DNA of 62,771 nucleotides from Isosphaeraceae bacterium (GTDB taxonomy: Bacteria; Planctomycetota; Planctomycetia; Isosphaerales; Isosphaeraceae), in the NCBI GenBank assembly GCA_021324445.1, contig JAJPJC010000071.1:1-62771 (forward strand), given 5' to 3'. Position 1 is the first letter of the stretch; each line of letters starts with the position of its first letter. The notes beneath the pieces are model-generated. The model saw only the letters and a list, made by a program, of their open reading frames with translations. It made no database searches and was not told where the DNA came from. A program made the position numbers and the translations under genes. Below, one piece after another: positions 37,208-46,548 of this stretch.

Positions 37208-39145
37208 TCATGGGGAAGCGGCCGTCTTCCGAGGAGAGCTCGATCGGCTCTCGACCTGTCCGGCTCCTTCACGGATCAGAAAACTGGTGTCGGCGGCCAG
37301 GTCGGAATAGCGCTCGACCTGTCCCGACGGCCAGCGAATCGTCACCCGCCGGGCGATCTCGGCCGCCCCGATCCCGATCAAGAGTCGCGGGTCGTGCGCC
37401 GAGCCGAGGCTGGCCCCCCCTTTCCGCTGGCGGACGATGACCCGATCCCCCGCCTCGACTTCGACTCGGGCCCCGATCGCGTCGCGATTGCTCCGGGTTC
37501 CCTCGAGGCGGAGCCGGATCCAGTGATGGGACCCCGGGGTATCGTTGCGCAGCAGTGCCGGCGGGCCGTCCTTGTGGTTGACCACGATGTCGATATCGCC
37601 GTCATCGTCGAGATCGCCGAACGCGGCTCCGCGCCCCACGTGGCTGGAATCGAAGTAGGTCCCGGCCTGGCGGGTCGCGAGCTGAAACCCCGAGCCATTG
37701 CGGTTGCGGTGCAGCAGGGCCGGCTCGGCGTACGGGGACTCGTGCCCCAGCCGCTCGAGGTTGTCGTCGACGTGGCCGTTGGCGACGAAGCAATCGGGCC
37801 AACCATCGTTGTCGAAGTCCGCCAGGGCGCAGCCCCAGCCGACCCAGACCACGCTATCGTGCCACATGCCGCTGGTGCGGCTCCGCTCCGCGAACCGGCC
37901 GCCTCCGAGGTTGATGAACAGCGAGTTGGGCTCGTTCCAGTAGTTGGTGACGAAGAGGTCGGGCCGGCCGTCGCCGTCAACGTCCTCAGCGTCGACGCCC
38001 ATCCCGGCACGAGTCTGGCCCGCCGCGTCATAACCGGCCCCCGAGGTCTCCGTGGCATCCTCGAATGTCCCGTCGCCCCGATTGAGGAAGACAAAATTCG
38101 GACACAGATCATTAGCGACGTAGAGGTCCATCCGGCCGTCGTCGTTGAGGTCCGCGGCGACGACTCCCAGGCCGCGGCCGTCGGTGCGGCCGATGCCGGC
38201 CGCTTCGGTCACGTCGGTGAAGGTGCGGTTGCCGTTGTTGCGGTAGAGGATGTGCCGGGCCGGCTGAATCGACTTGGGCGAGCAGTAGACGCGTAATTTC
38301 GGCGGGTCCTTGGCGAAGTAACCCGGCGCTCCCGGGCAGTAACGATCATCGTCCGGGAGCTTCCAGGTGCCGTACCGGGCCACGTAGAGGTCCAGGTCGC
38401 CGTCGTGATCGTAGTCGAGGAACGCGCCGCCGGACGACCAGCCGGGCTGGTCGATCCCGGCCGACTGGCTGATGTCCGTGAAGGTCCCATCCCCGTTGTT
38501 CCGATACAGGACGTTCGAGCCATAGTTGCACAGGAAGACGTCCGGATCGCCGTCGTTGTCGATGTCACCGACGACAATCCCATGGCAAAAGCCGGCGTAG
38601 CCCAGGCCGGAGGCCCGGGTGGCCTCCTGGAACCGCCCATCGCCCAGGTTGCGATAGAGCCGGTTCGGGCCGGTCCGGACGCTGCCGACGGGCAAGAAGG
38701 TCGTCGTGGCGAAGTAGAGGTCGAGCCGGCCGTCGTTGTCGCAGTCGAACATCGCCACGCCGGATCCGTAGGCTGTGGGGAAGTGCTTGGCCTCGGTCAT
38801 CCCCGAGACGTGGACGAAATCGATGCCGGCCTCCCGGGCGACCTCGGTGAAGCGGAACGGACTGACCGGCACGAGAGCCGACCAGTTCGCCGGCACGGCG
38901 GCCAGATCCTCCGGCGGAGGGAGCGTCATGCCGGCCATGGACACCACGGCAGGTTCCGGTGCGGCGGCGGGAAGATATTGCCAGCCCAGCTCGATCGCGC
39001 CGACGACGAGCAGCAGGCCGAGGACGGCCAGGGCGCGGCGCGGAAGACGGGCCGGTGCCGACGCGGTCGCAAGACCCGCGCCCAGCGGTCCCGATCGAGG
39101 GGTTGACCCCTGGACCGACTCAACAGGCCGACGACGGCGGATCAT
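37208..39145 (-). CDS. CRTAC1-family protein (FG-GAP propeller plus ASPIC/UnbV)
   Basis: This 645-aa protein is anchored by a membrane segment (about residues 35-56) after a basic N-terminus. The propeller has repeats with calcium-type loops (DCDNDGRLDLYF, DIDNDGDPDVFL, DYDHDGDLDLYV, DLNDDGRMDLYV, DVDGDGRPDLFV, DFDNDGWPDCFV, DLDDDGDIDIVV). The ASPIC/UnbV domain follows (TRSNRDAIGARVEVEAGDRV, RVTIRWPSGQVERYSDLAAD). It has no N-terminal TPR region, unlike the proteins at 27298 and 53165. It is on the opposite strand to the DUF1559-lipoprotein pair and in line with a TPR gene upstream at 39381-40757. Confidence 0.9.
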   Translation of the reverse strand: MIRRRRPVESVQGSTPRSGPLGAGLATASAPARLPRRALAVLGLLLVVGAIELGWQYLPAAAPEPAVVSMAGMTLPPPEDLAAVPANWSALVPVSPFRFTEVAREAGIDFVHVSGMTEAKHFPTAYGSGVAMFDCDNDGRLDLYFATTTFLPVGSVRTGPNRLYRNLGDGRFQEATRASGLGYAGFCHGIVVGDIDNDGDPDVFLCNYGSNVLYRNNGDGTFTDISQSAGIDQPGWSSGGAFLDYDHDGDLDLYVARYGTWKLPDDDRYCPGAPGYFAKDPPKLRVYCSPKSIQPARHILYRNNGNRTFTDVTEAAGIGRTDGRGLGVVAADLNDDGRMDLYVANDLCPNFVFLNRGDGTFEDATETSGAGYDAAGQTRAGMGVDAEDVDGDGRPDLFVTNYWNEPNSLFINLGGGRFAERSRTSGMWHDSVVWVGWGCALADFDNDGWPDCFVANGHVDDNLERLGHESPYAEPALLHRNRNGSGFQLATRQAGTYFDSSHVGRGAAFGDLDDDGDIDIVVNHKDGPPALLRNDTPGSHHWIRLRLEGTRSNRDAIGARVEVEAGDRVIVRQRKGGASLGSAHDPRLLIGIGAAEIARRVTIRWPSGQVERYSDLAADTSFLIREGAGQVESRSSSPRKTAASP

Positions 39146-39204
39146 CCTCGGGTGTTCCTTCGGTTAAGAGCGTCTCAGAATACCCACGCCGACCGCAGGG
39201 CATT

Positions 39205-39334
39205 CCCCTTTCCCCCCCTCGCTAAGGGGGGGCAGGGGGGGTGGGCACTCGGGCCAAACCCACGCTCCAGGACAGAGAGCCTTGGCTCTCTCACCCCCCC
39301 GAACCTCCCCTTAGCAAGGGGGGGAAAGAAGGGG
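39205..39334. repeat. Nested inverted-repeat element
   Basis: C- and G-rich arms of about 25 bp (around 39205-39230 and 39307-39334, both containing a GCTAAGGGG-type core on one strand) are imperfect inverted repeats. Between them GAGAGCC (39275-39281), TT and GGCTCTC (39284-39290) form a perfect 7-bp hairpin. The element fills the gap between the TPR and CRTAC1 genes and is likely a dispersed palindromic repeat. Confidence 0.7.
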
Positions 39335-39380
39335 CCGTGCTCGCGAGAAAACAGCAACCAGGGGGTAATGTTCGACGCTC

Positions 39381-40757
39381 TTAGCCCTTCTCCGGGGAGA
39401 AGGACGAGGCAATCAGGCGATGATAATTGGCCAGGCCAGGGTTGCCCCGCTTCTGATAATAATCGGCGAGGAGCCGGTGGGTCGGGAGATGGCGCGGGTC
39501 GGTGCGGAGGATCTCCTGGGTCCACTTCAGGCCCTCGTCCCCATGGCCGTGCGTGAGCAACCACTGGGCCACTTCGTAGCGCGAGGCCACGTCGTGGGGG
39601 TCTTTGAGGTTGTGCCGGAGCTGGACGATATGGTCGTGCTCCTGGCGAAGGCGTTCGGCCAGCTCGGACTCAGCCCGCGCCCGCGCGTCCTGGCCCTTGA
39701 GCTTCAGCACCTGGGCATAGGAGTAGTGGGTCTCGTGGTCATAGGGCTCGATCTGGAGGAGCCGCTCGAACCGCTGGCACGCCTGCGCGAGCCGGCCCAG
39801 GCGCAGATCGGCCCGGGTGAGCTCCTTCAGGGCATCCGACCTGTTCGGGTCCAACTTCAGGGCGGCTTCAAAATAGCGGCTGGCCTGCTCGAGGTCCCCG
39901 CTCTGGGACGCGTTGCGGCCCAGCCCCACCAGGGCCGTCGCGTCGTTGGGGTGGCGATCGAGGTAGAGGCGATACTCGTGCTCGGCCTCGTCGAACCGGC
40001 GAATCTTGCCGAGCTGTTCGGCCAGGCCGAGACGGGCCTGGTCCAGGCTCGGGTCGCGCTCCAGTGCGGCGCGATAGTTCTCGATCAGCATCGACGGCTC
40101 GGCGTCGAAGCGAGATTCAACCTCGTTCGTCCACAGGTACGCCTGGGGGTCCTCCGGAGCGAGCGCCCGCCAGCGGTCGATCACCACGCTCGCCTCGACG
40201 ATGCGGTAGCTCGTCAGGTAGATGCGGGCCAGCTCCCGGGCCACCTCAACCTGGGGCTCGCGCTTCTCCACAAAGGCCTCCGTCAAGAGGGGCTCGGCTT
40301 CGTGGAGATGGCCCGAGCGGGCGTGGAAGATCCCGATCAGGGGGCGCAGCAGGGCCGGGTCGAGGCCCAGCTTCGTGGCCTGACCGATCTCCCGGTTGGC
40401 CTCGGGACCCTGGTTCAAGACCAGGGCCAGCCAGGCGCGGTAATAGTGGGCCTCGGCCGAGCGGGGCCGCGCGCGCAGCCAACGTTGCAGCGGCTCGCGG
40501 GCCTCGTCATAACGATGCGCGGCCAAGAGGCGGTGCACCCCTCCGGCCAGGCGGGCGAGCCGGTACTGATCATAGGCGAGATACGAGCCGGCTCCCGCGA
40601 CGAGGATGAGGACGACCGCCAGCGCCCGGCGAACGGCTTTCCGCTCCGCCCACGGTCGCCAACCCGGCTCCGGACCGGGTGCGGCCGGTGTGGGTGCACC
40701 CCCGGCTCCCTCCCTCCGCTCGCGAGCCGATGCGGCGATTCCCTGCGTCCCACCCAT
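39381..40757 (-). CDS. Membrane-anchored TPR protein
   Basis: This 458-aa protein has a basic, Pro/Ala-rich N-terminus, one membrane segment (about 44-62: LAVVLILVAGAGSYLAYDQY) and then tandem TPR repeats over most of its length. Examples are HRYDEAREPLQRWLRARPRS, IRRFDEAEHEYRLYLDRHPN and AEAHYYRAWLALV. The last part (DPHDVASRYEVAQWLLTHGH) is shared with the protein at 57881, its close paralogue. It is probably a scaffold on the outer face of the membrane for other products of the cluster. It is divergently oriented to another TPR gene at 40849, with a shared 91-bp promoter region. Confidence 0.88.
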   Translation of the reverse strand: MGGTQGIAASARERREGAGGAPTPAAPGPEPGWRPWAERKAVRRALAVVLILVAGAGSYLAYDQYRLARLAGGVHRLLAAHRYDEAREPLQRWLRARPRSAEAHYYRAWLALVLNQGPEANREIGQATKLGLDPALLRPLIGIFHARSGHLHEAEPLLTEAFVEKREPQVEVARELARIYLTSYRIVEASVVIDRWRALAPEDPQAYLWTNEVESRFDAEPSMLIENYRAALERDPSLDQARLGLAEQLGKIRRFDEAEHEYRLYLDRHPNDATALVGLGRNASQSGDLEQASRYFEAALKLDPNRSDALKELTRADLRLGRLAQACQRFERLLQIEPYDHETHYSYAQVLKLKGQDARARAESELAERLRQEHDHIVQLRHNLKDPHDVASRYEVAQWLLTHGHGDEGLKWTQEILRTDPRHLPTHRLLADYYQKRGNPGLANYHRLIASSFSPEKG

Positions 40758-40848
40758 GGTCCGGGCTCTCCGGGGGTTTGAAACGGCTCTATTCTACCGG
40801 TTATGCTGAATCCTGGCACCAAGATTTCCCGAGTTCGTAAGACTGCAC

Positions 40849-42174
40849 ATGACCTGCGGGCGGTCCAAGATTCGTTGGCTGCTGGGCATCGTCGTTTTGG
40901 GGACGGCCGCTCTGGCAGCGACCGCCCTCATCGTCCGAGACCGGAGGGCGGTCGAGCGCGCGGCGCAGGCCGCCCGCGACGCGCTGGCCGCCGGGCGGGC
41001 CGCCCAGGCGCGCGACCCGCTGCGGTTCTGGCTGCGCGTCCGGCCGAAGTCGGCCGAGGCCCACGCGCTGATGGCCGAGGTCGAACTTGCCGAAGGCCAC
41101 TTCAGCAAGGCGAAGCCGCATTTCCACCAGGCACACTCCCTCGGCTATCCGGAAGGGCAGCTCGAGCGAATCCGCGCGATCTGGTGGGCGCGGCTGGGCC
41201 GGTTCGCCGATGCGGAGCCGACCCTGACCCGGCTCTGGGAATCCCAGCCCAGGACCGACCCCGCGGTCGACGAGGCACTGGCCCAGATCTTCGTCAGGAC
41301 GTATCGGTTCCGCAAAGCCCGGGCCGTGATCGAACGATGGATCCAGGACGCACCGGCCGACGGCCGGCCGTTCCTCTGGCTCGCGGAGGTCGATCGACGC
41401 ACGGACCTGGACAACCCGGAAGCCTGGGAACGATCCTACCGCGAGGCCTTGCGGCGCGATCCGGATCTCGATCCCGCCCGGCATGGCCTGGCCGAATCGC
41501 TCCGGCAGCTCCATCGCAACGACGAGGCGGCCCGGGAATTCGCCACCTATCTGGCGCGTCATCCCGAGGATCCCGTGGCTCTGGCCGGCGCCGGCCTCAA
41601 CGCCCTGGAGCGGGACAATCTCGCCGAAGCGGCCCGTCTTCTGGATCGCGCCCTGGCCCGGACTCCGGACCATCCGGCCGCGCTCAAAGGGCGCGCCGAG
41701 GTCGACCTGCGACGCGGTGAGCTGACCTCCGCCCTGCGCCGACTTAACCAGGTGATCCAGGCCAATCCGTTCGATGACGAGGCCCTGCGCGTCCGGGCCC
41801 GCGGGCGGGCCATGCTGGGTGATTCCGCCGGCGCCCGCGCCGATCGCGACGCCTTCGATCGCTTGCAGAAAGACCAGGCGGAGCTGCTCCAGTTGCACCG
41901 TCGCCTCCGGGACCATCCCGAGGACAGCGCCACCGGCGCGAAGGTCGTGGCCTGGATGTTCGCCCATGGCCGCGACCAGGACGGCCTGGACTGGGCGAAT
42001 GCGATCCTGGCCCAGGAGCCCGACCATCCGCCGACCTGCCGGCTCCTGGCCGACTATTACGCCCAGAGAGCCGACGGGGCCGGACTGGCCAACTTCTATC
42101 GGCTCAAGGCGGGCGCAGCCGCCGGAGGCCGACCCGACAAGAAGCAACCACTGATGAACACTGATGAACACTGA
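40849..42174 (+). CDS. Membrane-anchored TPR protein
   Basis: This 441-aa protein has an N-terminal membrane segment (about 9-27: RWLLGIVVLGTAALAATALI). TPR repeats fill the rest (AAQARDPLRFWLRVRPKSAE, LHRNDEAAREFATYLARHPE, NLAEAARLLDRALARTPDHP). The architecture matches the two other TPR proteins of the cluster, but the sequence is more distant. The last residues (KKQPLMNTDEH) are encoded by a tandem repeat that continues into the downstream palindrome, so the natural C-terminus may have been replaced by repeat sequence. It is divergent from 39381-40757 and convergent with the di-heme cytochrome gene. Confidence 0.86.
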   Translation: MTCGRSKIRWLLGIVVLGTAALAATALIVRDRRAVERAAQAARDALAAGRAAQARDPLRFWLRVRPKSAEAHALMAEVELAEGHFSKAKPHFHQAHSLGYPEGQLERIRAIWWARLGRFADAEPTLTRLWESQPRTDPAVDEALAQIFVRTYRFRKARAVIERWIQDAPADGRPFLWLAEVDRRTDLDNPEAWERSYREALRRDPDLDPARHGLAESLRQLHRNDEAAREFATYLARHPEDPVALAGAGLNALERDNLAEAARLLDRALARTPDHPAALKGRAEVDLRRGELTSALRRLNQVIQANPFDDEALRVRARGRAMLGDSAGARADRDAFDRLQKDQAELLQLHRRLRDHPEDSATGAKVVAWMFAHGRDQDGLDWANAILAQEPDHPPTCRLLADYYAQRADGAGLANFYRLKAGAAAGGRPDKKQPLMNTDEH

Positions 42175-42240
42175 TGGGAGAAAGAAGGCACGGCCGTTGC
42201 CGATGCGATCGGTGTTAATCTGGGTTCATCGGTGGTTGCG
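42144..42240. repeat. Dispersed palindromic repeat between convergent genes
   Basis: The left arm (about 42144-42177, with tandem CTGATGAACA units) and the right arm (about 42206-42240) are ~34-bp imperfect inverted repeats beginning GCAACCA on one strand. The left arm encodes the last residues of the TPR protein. The position between two convergent gene ends suits a bidirectional terminator. Confidence 0.75.
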
Positions 42241-42258
42241 CGTTTCCGGCCAGGACCA

Positions 42259-43839
42259 CTAGAGCTGCCGCAGGAAGGCGACCAGATCGGATTTCTCGTC
42301 CTCGGTCAGCCGCAATTCGAGGATCAGGTTGAAGAACTCGACGGCGTCCTCGAGGGTCGGCAGGCGGCCGTCGTGGAAGTAGGGGGGCGAGTCCTTGATG
42401 CCCCGGAGCGAGAAGGTCTTGATCCAGCCCTCGGCGCGGCCGGGATAGAACTCCTCGACGCGGAGGTCGTGCATCTTGTCGTCGGTGTAGGTCGGAGCCG
42501 GGTGGCAGGTGGCGCAGCGCGCCTTTCCGAAGAAGAGGGCCTCGCCCCGCCGCTCCGCCGGGGTCGCCCGGGCCGCGATCAGCCGGCCGAACCGGTCGAG
42601 CTTCGGCGCCGGCGGCCAGGCAATGATCGAGTTGAAGTCGCCCATCCGGTTGGTACTCACCTTGTCGAGCTGCCGCCCGCCCAGTTGCGGCTGCAGGCTG
42701 ATGTCGCCATCGAAATACTCCTCGACCTCGGCGAAATGGTCGGTCGAGCGGATCGAGCGCCGCGAGCTGAACAGTTGCATGTTGTGGTTGCCGCGCAGGG
42801 TGGGCGTATCGGTCCGCGTCCGCGCCAGCGTGGGCCGGGTACTGGGGTCCAGCGCGATTGCCCCGTTGGTATGGCCGTTGACGTGGCAGTCGAAGCAGGC
42901 CACGCCCCGCACCGGCTGCTCGGTGACTCGATGCTTGGTTTGATTGAACCAGGTGGTGGGGAACTTGGTGACCAGCAGCCGCAGGCCCTCGAGCTGCTCG
43001 GGGGTGAGGATGCCCTCGAACAGCTCGCGGAAGTTGGCCTGGGTGATCTCATGGCCGCGCGAGACGTCCCCCAGGTCCGGGCGTGTGGTGAGGAACAGGG
43101 GGGGCGGGAACTCGGGCAAGTAGGGCTCGGGGATATCGAAATCGACGTCAAACCGCCGGTGCTCGGGGTGAAACTTCAGCCACATCGCCGGGAAGAGCTG
43201 ATGACCGACCGTGTGCAGGGGATGCGAGAGCGGCCGGAAGCCCAGCGGGAACAAGTCGCGGCGGCGGATCTCCGCGGGCTCCAGCGCCGCCAGCTCCGCC
43301 CAGCTTGCGACCCCCTCGGGCAACCGCACGACCGGCCCGACCGGCAGCGGCTTGCCGCGGCTCATGGTCGCCTGGCTCGTGACCGCGCCCGTGAAATCGT
43401 AGCGCCGCGCCATGTACTGGCGGCGCTCTTCCATGACCCGAGGCTTGTTCTGCTGGCACATGTGGCGGAACTCCTCGAAATCGGCCACATCGTCGACCGA
43501 GCCGTAGGAGCTGCGACCCGCCCCGCCGAAGATCGACACGTCCTGGGGACAGAGCTCGCCGGGCTTGAGATTCGGGCAGGGCTGGAGGACCTTGCCGACC
43601 GGCTGGTATTGCGGATAGGGGCGCTCCCAGTCGGGGTCAAAAGCGGCGGCCGTGTCCGGGGCCAGGCGCGAGCCCTCGCTCGGCCGGGACGCGGAACGAT
43701 CGGCGCTCGGCTTCGGCTTGGTCCCCGTGTCCCCGCGCGTCGGCAGGATGAGCTCGCGCGCCAGCAGTCCGACGACCACGCCGAGCAGCAACGCGGCCAG
43801 CTGGGTGCCAGCCGTTCGCCGGACGAAGGAAGGCATCAT
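42259..43839 (-). CDS. Di-heme cytochrome c, peroxidase-like
   Basis: This 526-aa protein has an N-terminal membrane anchor (about 9-27: AGTQLAALLLGVVVGLLARE). Two CxxCH heme sites are present, GVACFDCHVNG and ARCATCHPAP, the second about 180 residues after the first. The C-terminal part (SLRGIKDSPPYFHDGRLPTL, LVAFLRQL) is typical of the cytochrome c peroxidase/MauG fold. It probably transfers electrons outside the membrane. Two adjacent ATG codons (43839, 43836) follow a GGAGAG ribosome site; the first is used. It is the last gene of a likely four-gene operon, 116 bp after the CRTAC1 selenoprotein candidate. Confidence 0.88.
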   Translation of the reverse strand: MMPSFVRRTAGTQLAALLLGVVVGLLARELILPTRGDTGTKPKPSADRSASRPSEGSRLAPDTAAAFDPDWERPYPQYQPVGKVLQPCPNLKPGELCPQDVSIFGGAGRSSYGSVDDVADFEEFRHMCQQNKPRVMEERRQYMARRYDFTGAVTSQATMSRGKPLPVGPVVRLPEGVASWAELAALEPAEIRRRDLFPLGFRPLSHPLHTVGHQLFPAMWLKFHPEHRRFDVDFDIPEPYLPEFPPPLFLTTRPDLGDVSRGHEITQANFRELFEGILTPEQLEGLRLLVTKFPTTWFNQTKHRVTEQPVRGVACFDCHVNGHTNGAIALDPSTRPTLARTRTDTPTLRGNHNMQLFSSRRSIRSTDHFAEVEEYFDGDISLQPQLGGRQLDKVSTNRMGDFNSIIAWPPAPKLDRFGRLIAARATPAERRGEALFFGKARCATCHPAPTYTDDKMHDLRVEEFYPGRAEGWIKTFSLRGIKDSPPYFHDGRLPTLEDAVEFFNLILELRLTEDEKSDLVAFLRQL

Positions 43840-43955
43840 GATCTCGATCTCTCCGGATGGATTCGCGAACCAGGTCGATCCGAGGCGCGCGGCTCGAGAG
43901 CCCGGGCCGTCGGCGCGTCGTGCTCCGTCCATCTTACGGGCGTTCCCGAGAAAAA

Positions 43956-46424
43956 TCAGGGGGGGATGACCTGGCCCGGGGTCACGGTCTCCACGGCGTC
44001 CGGACCCGTCCGGCCCTCGGTGATGACCACATGCCGGTCGGCGGCCAGGTTGTCGAACGTCTGCACGGCGCCGGAGGGCCAGCGGATGGTGAGCCGGTCG
44101 ATCCGGGCGGCGTCTCCGAGACCGAAATGCACGCGGCTGGGCATCTGCGAGCGGAAGCTGTTGTGAGGGTAGAGTTCGCGGGTCAGCTCGCGGCCCGAGA
44201 CGGTCGCGGTCAGCCGCGCCCCGATCCCCAGGCGATTGCTCGCGGTGCCCCGGAGTGAGACGGTCAGGTAATGGGCCCTGGGGAACTGGTTCTCGTAGAG
44301 CAGGACCGGCCCGCCTCCCACCTGGCGGACGACCAGGTCGAGCCGGCCGTCGTGGCGGAAGTCCCCCGCGACCACCGAGCGGCCGTCGCCGTCGCTGTCG
44401 GCGCCGGTCACGTAGCTGATATCGAGGAAGCCCTGGCCCTGGACGTTGAGGAACGCGCGCTTGCGCTCGTAGGCGCTGAGGTTGTGGCCCTGGTCGACGA
44501 TGTCCCAGGGGTTGGTGACCCAGAACTCGCCCAGGGACCGGTCGAGCACGCCGGGTAACGGCACCGAGGCTCCGCGGTTGAAGGGCTGTGACACGACAGC
44601 CTGCCAGACGCAGTTTCACCCGTCGGGGTCGTCGCGGGAGCGGCTGATGAAACCGCAGGTGGCGAAGATGTCGAGCCAGCCGTCGTTATTCAGGTCGATC
44701 AGGGCCGGGCCATAGGCCCAACCGACGTCGGCGACCTGAAGCGCCCGGCCGATCCGCTCGAACTTCAGGCCGCCCAGGTTGTGGTGCAACTGGCTGCCGG
44801 TGGTGAACGAGCGGAGCTTGGCCAGGATCGGCTCCGGGTACGAGCCGGGCCAGAGGTTGGCAATGATCCGGTTGCCCGCCTTCGAGTACATGTTGCCGAC
44901 GTAGATGTCGAGATGGCCGTCGTTGTCGATGTCGCCGGCGGTGACCCCCATCGAGCCGAAATCGCCCGGCTCCTCGGCGATGGCGCACTCGGAGAAGGTC
45001 CCATCTCCCCGATTGACCAGCAGGGCGCCATTGCCGAACTCATTGATCACATAAAGATCGGGCCAGCCGTTTTCCTCGGCGTCGAGCCAGACGGCCGTGA
45101 ACGTCGAGCGGTTCCCGCCCGAGGCGCCGCTGGACTCGGTGACATCGGCGAATTGCCAGTTCCCCAGGTTCCTCCAGAGCCGGTTGTGCACCTGGCCGCC
45201 CCCCTCCCCCTTGATCCAGGTGGCCGCCTTGGTCAGGCCGACGGTGGTCTCGTACAGGTCGAGCTTGCCGTCCCGGTCGTAGTCGGCGACGACCAGGTTG
45301 TCCTGCGGCCGCACCGCCAGGGTGGGTGCCTCGACGGGGACGAAGTCGCGTCCCTCGTGATTGCGCAGGAGCAGGCCCCCGAAGATCAGGTCTTCCCAGC
45401 CGTCGCCATCGAGGTCGGCGAACGTCGCGCTGATCAGCCGCGGGATTTGCGGCAAGCGAACCTGGGCGGTGACGTCGGCAAACGTGCCATCAGGTCGGCC
45501 CTGATACAGGATGTTGGCGTCCAGGTCGGTGACCAGCACGTCAAGGCAGCCGTCGCGGTTGAAATCGCCGAGGTTGATCCCCCCCGTGATGATCTGGGTG
45601 TCCTCGGGATGGGTCCAGTTGTCGTGGAACCGCTTCGGGCTGATCCCGCGCTCGGCGGCGACCTCGCGCATCAGGAATCGCGGCGCCTCGGCGATCTGCC
45701 GCTGCGTGATGGCGCAGGATCGGAGCCAGCCGGACGACTCCAGCAGCTCCGCGGTCGGTCGTGGCAGGCGATAGCGCAGGTACAGGACGACCTCGCCGGG
45801 CCGGCCCGGCGTCATCTCCCCGAACATCCGCAACTGGCACGTCCCTTGCCACAGGCCGTCGAGGTCCCTGGGATCCACCGGTGCCAGGCCCATGAGGGCG
45901 AGCTTCACCGCGGGGTTCTTGCGGAACTGGCGGCGATCCGCGAGGAGGCGTTGCGCCAGCCCCGCGCGGTCGAGGCGGACGGCCGGTTGGCCGGAATCCT
46001 GCTGGCGGAGGACCCGCGTCCCCTTGTGCTCGAAGCGGAGTTCCCGCGGCTGTCCCAGGACCTCGCCCTCGAAGTCCGGGGAGAGCAGCGCCAGCAGAGC
46101 CGGGAGGTCGTCGCGCTTGAGCGCCTCGGCGATCCGGGAGAAACCCACCCGGCTCAGGATCAGGCCCTGATGCTCGACTTGCCAGAGATACGCGCGCTGG
46201 CCCTGATCGAGCGCCAGGCCGGGCCGCGCGTCCGGGGCCTGGCCGACGGCGGGCGCCGGCGGCGGGCCGGAACGGGCGGGACGGTCCAGGCCCGGAGACT
46301 CGGTCCCGGACGCGGGTACACTGGGCCGGGTCGGGCCCACGACGAGCCCCAGGCCGGCGACCGCCAGCGCCCCCAACGCCAGGGCGGCGAGCAGCCCCAG
46401 CGCCCAAGATGTCTGCCTCGGCAT
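43956..46424 (-). CDS. CRTAC1-family protein, candidate selenoprotein (in-frame TGA read as Sec)
   Basis: Read through one TGA at 44616-44618 this is a single 822-aa protein. It has an N-terminal membrane anchor (about 9-30), a ~200-residue region of unknown fold, FG-GAP repeats (FNRDGCLDVLVTD, DLDGDGWEDLIF, DYDRDGKLDLYE, DIDNDGHLDIYV, DLNNDGWLDIFA) and an ASPIC/UnbV end (ASNRLGIGARLTATVSG, IDRLTIRWPSGA). The TGA is codon 603, in FISRSRDDPDG-U-NCVWQAVVSQP. It gives a U-x-C motif, and the following frame codes for the rest of the family domain without a break. A SECIS-like hairpin begins 14 nt after the TGA. Without Sec insertion, a 602-aa protein lacking UnbV would result. A nonsense mutation is the alternative reading. 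The gene is third in the minus-strand operon starting at 50555. Confidence 0.8.
44584..44618 (-). promoter_or_regulatory. Candidate bacterial SECIS element with its TGA
   Basis: On the minus strand the TGA (44618-44616) is followed by 14 nt, then the stem GGCTGT (44601-44596), a 6-nt loop CGTGTC, and ACAGCC (44589-44584). The 6-bp stem is perfect. The loop has G at its second position, and the loop starts 20 nt after the TGA. These values fit the usual bacterial SECIS geometry (loop 16-37 nt from UGA, G in the first two loop positions). Confidence 0.65.
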
Positions 46425-46548
46425 TCTCTCCTCCCTCGTGGCCGTCGGGTCGGGCCGGTTCGGCCCGCGCCGCCCGCTCCGAAACCGCTCTCGGTCCAGG
46501 ATATCTCGAAAGCCCCGGAATGCTCAACCAGCCCTTCCGACGCTTCGG

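Noticed and set aside
43956..44594. A separate 212-residue UnbV protein starting with GTG
   Set aside because: The frame is continuous with the upstream CRTAC1 gene across one TGA, the GTG has no clear ribosome site and the segment lacks an N-terminal domain; Sec readthrough explains it better.
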